Source of the DNA: JADGQM01 sp964441945
GTDB taxonomy: Bacteria; Desulfobacterota; Syntrophobacteria; Syntrophobacterales; Syntrophobacteraceae
Direction of reading: 5' to 3'
Length of the DNA: 64,000 nucleotides
NCBI GenBank assembly: GCA_964441945.1
Contig: CAYTWB010000006.1
Location: 1-64,000, forward strand
Shown here: piece by piece, positions 62,347 to 64,000 of the stretch
Numbering within the stretch: the first letter of the stretch is position 1
How the letters are laid out: each line of letters opens with the position of its first letter
The notes under the pieces: generated by a model
Told to the model about the DNA's origin: nothing
What the model saw: the letters and a program-made list of their open reading frames with translations, nothing else
Databases searched by the model: none
Program-made: the position numbers and the translations under genes

Positions 62347-62454
62347 AGAACACCAGCTCATCGCGCGGAGTCGCCCCGGTGGTGGCGCTTTTTGCACCAC
62401 CGGGGCCATCCAGCCCCGGCCCGCCACCACCCTATCCTCGGAAGGAATCGAACC

Positions 62455-62673
62455 ATGGCCTATACGCCTCAACTCTCCCGGGAAGAATCCGCCATTTTGC
62501 GCCGTCTGGCGTGGGCGATTGGAAGGCCGATGACCACAACCCTGACCCGGTTGATGCAGGTCATGGCCGCCCATGCCAACCCCGCCCATGTCTGCCCTCA
62601 TTGCAAAGATCGAAGCATCTGTAAGCAGTGCCCCTTCAACAGAAAGGTGAACCATGTTGAGTCCATATCTTAG
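62455..62673 (+). CDS. Small zinc-ribbon protein
   Basis: This 72-aa protein ends in a cysteine cluster (CPHCKDRSICKQC) that probably binds zinc, after a helical part. It begins at the ATG 62455 with GAAGGAA upstream and its last codons overlap the next gene by 20 bases, so the two are likely co-expressed. Function unknown. Confidence 0.65.
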   Translation: MAYTPQLSREESAILRRLAWAIGRPMTTTLTRLMQVMAAHANPAHVCPHCKDRSICKQCPFNRKVNHVESIS

Positions 62674-64000
62674 GGCCGGATATCCGGCCATCTGTCTGCT
62701 CACCCAGGAACCTCATTGCGCGGAAGAGGCTGCTGTCTGCGACGGCTGGAATTTTTTCGCCTGGGATTGTCTGAAAGGCTTTCGTGAGGCGGGAAAGCCC
62801 AAGCCTGTCGATGAAATCAGAGACCCGGTCGAAGCCGTGAACTGGCTCGATAGAAAACGGGATACCGTGCTCCTTGCGCACAACCTGCATCTTTTCCTGG
62901 AAATTCCCGAAGTCGTTCAGGCCATCCAGAACGGGGTTCTCGCCTGGAAGGCCCAGGGCTGCAGCCTGGTCATGATCGCGCCGTTGGCGCAGCTACGGCC
63001 GGAAATCGAGAAGCTCTTCCACGTCATCGATCTGCCGCTCCCAAACGAATCGGAGCTCTTTGCCATGCAGGAAGATCTTGCCAGAGGGGCCAGCGTCCTG
63101 GACCCGAGCGGGAAGGAGGTTCAGATGGCGACCGACCTGGCCAGCGCCAGGGCTGCACGGGGGCTCACCGAGTTCGAAGCCGAGACCGCCTTTGCGCTCT
63201 CGCTCGTTCGTGAAGGGAGGTTCAGCCACCGGGTGATTGCCGAGGTCAAGGGACAGATGATTCGAAAAAGCGGGCTCATGGAGTTCTGGGAGCCTGCGGA
63301 CATCGCCGACGTGGGTGGGCTGGAAAACCTCAAGGCCTACATCCGGAACCGGGCGGCCGCCTTTGAGTCCGGAAACGAGCATCTTCCAAGACCGAAAGGG
63401 ATCCTGCTTGTGGGCATCCCTGGGACCGGGAAATCGCTCAGCTGCAAGGCCACGGCGTCGCTTCTCGGCTGGCCGCTCATCCGCCTCGATATCGGGGCGC
63501 TCAAGCATTCGCTGGTTGGAGAATCCGAGCGGCGCATGCGCGAGGCCACTCGGGTGATCGAGGCCTTCGGGGAAGCGATCATCTGGCTCGATGAGGTCGA
63601 AAAGGCCTTCGCCGGGAGCCAGTCGAGCGGGCAGACCGATGCCGGCACAACGGCTTCGATGCTTGGCCACTTCCTGACCTTCATGCAGGAGACCAGTGCC
63701 CCGATCCTGGTCATGGCCACCGCCAACAACATCAGCCAGCTGCCTCCCGAGTTCGTTCGTGCCGGGCGCTTCGATGCGCTATTCTTTGTCGACCTGCCTA
63801 CAATCACCGAGCGGCGGGAGATCATCAGGATCATGAACCGAAAGTACCGCTCAACGATCCCCGAGGATGCGGCGGTCATGGCCCTCGATGGATTCACCGG
63901 CGCCGAAATCGAACAGATCGCGAAGGATTCGCTCTTCGACGGGCTCGATGAAGCGATGAAAAACATCGTGCCGCTCTCCCGGACCACAAAAGAGCAGGTG
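62654..64000 (+). CDS. AAA+ ATPase, Ycf46-like (partial at window end)
   Basis: The reading starts at the ATG 62654 and remains open to the last base, giving at least 449 aa. It has an N-terminal region of about 230 residues with degenerate ATPase features (TVLLAHNLHLFLE). A complete AAA module follows, with Walker A GIPGTGKS near residue 253, Walker B IIWLDEVEKAF near 308, and FVRAGRFDALFFVDLP. This layout is that of Ycf46-family ATPases, often carried by phages and mobile elements. Function unknown; the C-terminus lies outside the window. Confidence 0.85.
   Translation, partial: MLSPYLRAGYPAICLLTQEPHCAEEAAVCDGWNFFAWDCLKGFREAGKPKPVDEIRDPVEAVNWLDRKRDTVLLAHNLHLFLEIPEVVQAIQNGVLAWKAQGCSLVMIAPLAQLRPEIEKLFHVIDLPLPNESELFAMQEDLARGASVLDPSGKEVQMATDLASARAARGLTEFEAETAFALSLVREGRFSHRVIAEVKGQMIRKSGLMEFWEPADIADVGGLENLKAYIRNRAAAFESGNEHLPRPKGILLVGIPGTGKSLSCKATASLLGWPLIRLDIGALKHSLVGESERRMREATRVIEAFGEAIIWLDEVEKAFAGSQSSGQTDAGTTASMLGHFLTFMQETSAPILVMATANNISQLPPEFVRAGRFDALFFVDLPTITERREIIRIMNRKYRSTIPEDAAVMALDGFTGAEIEQIAKDSLFDGLDEAMKNIVPLSRTTKEQV

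Overview
The window reads like a chromosome or large replicon of a Gram-negative bacterium of moderate to high GC content. The deltaproteobacterial (Desulfobacterota) style is suggested by the dense accessory genes, strong GGAGG ribosome binding sites and intergenic repeats built from 'GAATATCGAA' words. I cannot name the species. Nothing in the window is an obvious core housekeeping gene, so it looks like a defence/mobile island.

Region 1 (1-13.3 kb) is a type III CRISPR-Cas locus on the minus strand. A 37-repeat array (62-2766) with its AT-richer leader on the high-coordinate side is followed by cas6, a CARF-HEPN ribonuclease, and five effector genes. These match the type III-D variant plan: Cas10 without an HD domain but with GGDD, a Cas7-Cas5-Cas11-like fusion, a tandem Cas7, a small Csx19-like protein, and a large Cas7 with an insertion. 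No cas1/cas2 is present.

Region 2 (13.6-38.8 kb) is a roughly 25-kb run of 16 minus-strand genes with mostly short gaps or overlaps. Read from its upstream end, it encodes: an ECF-like sigma factor; a possible anti-sigma partner; two membrane proteins, one with a zinc ribbon; a HerA/FtsK-like ATPase; a toxin with a damaged zincin domain and an LHH nuclease domain, with its SUKH immunity protein; a membrane coiled-coil protein; an AAA+ ATPase; a coiled-coil partner with a CDC48-N-like start; a secreted, membrane-anchored vWA protein; a tubulin/FtsZ-like GTPase; two unknown proteins; an NrdG-like radical SAM protein; and a CorA-like channel directly upstream of cas10. Tubulin-like plus vWA neighbourhoods are known (FtsZl families), but I do not recognise this whole assembly as a named system. 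It is the main candidate for something undescribed.

Region 3 (39-45 kb) holds an unknown protein with a possible HEPN motif, a PLD-family nuclease, a broken XRE regulator, and a repressor-led operon (XRE repressor, ImmA/IrrE-HIRAN fusion, small protein, HD-like protein with a lost ligand).

Region 4 (45.6-53.2 kb) is an early-plus-lysis segment of a prophage or phage-derived element on the plus strand. It carries a divergent repressor/Cro switch, a lambda-O-like initiator with an internal iteron origin (11-bp period), a DnaC-like loader, a RuvC-like resolvase, an excisionase-like HTH protein, HU, a SleB-type hydrolase, a caspase-like protease, a holin, a PAPS-reductase-like protein and a staphylococcal-type nuclease. 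No terminase, capsid, tail or integrase gene is seen.

Region 5 (53.6-64 kb) starts with a MerR regulator overlapping a VIT-vWA gene. A 1.3-kb stretch without genes follows and ends in a striking series of hairpins (57040-57594). After it comes a plus-strand run typical of conjugative or phage-like elements: DUF4326, a DprA/SLOG-like protein, small unknown proteins, SSB, a zinc-ribbon protein and a Ycf46-like AAA ATPase that runs off the end of the window.
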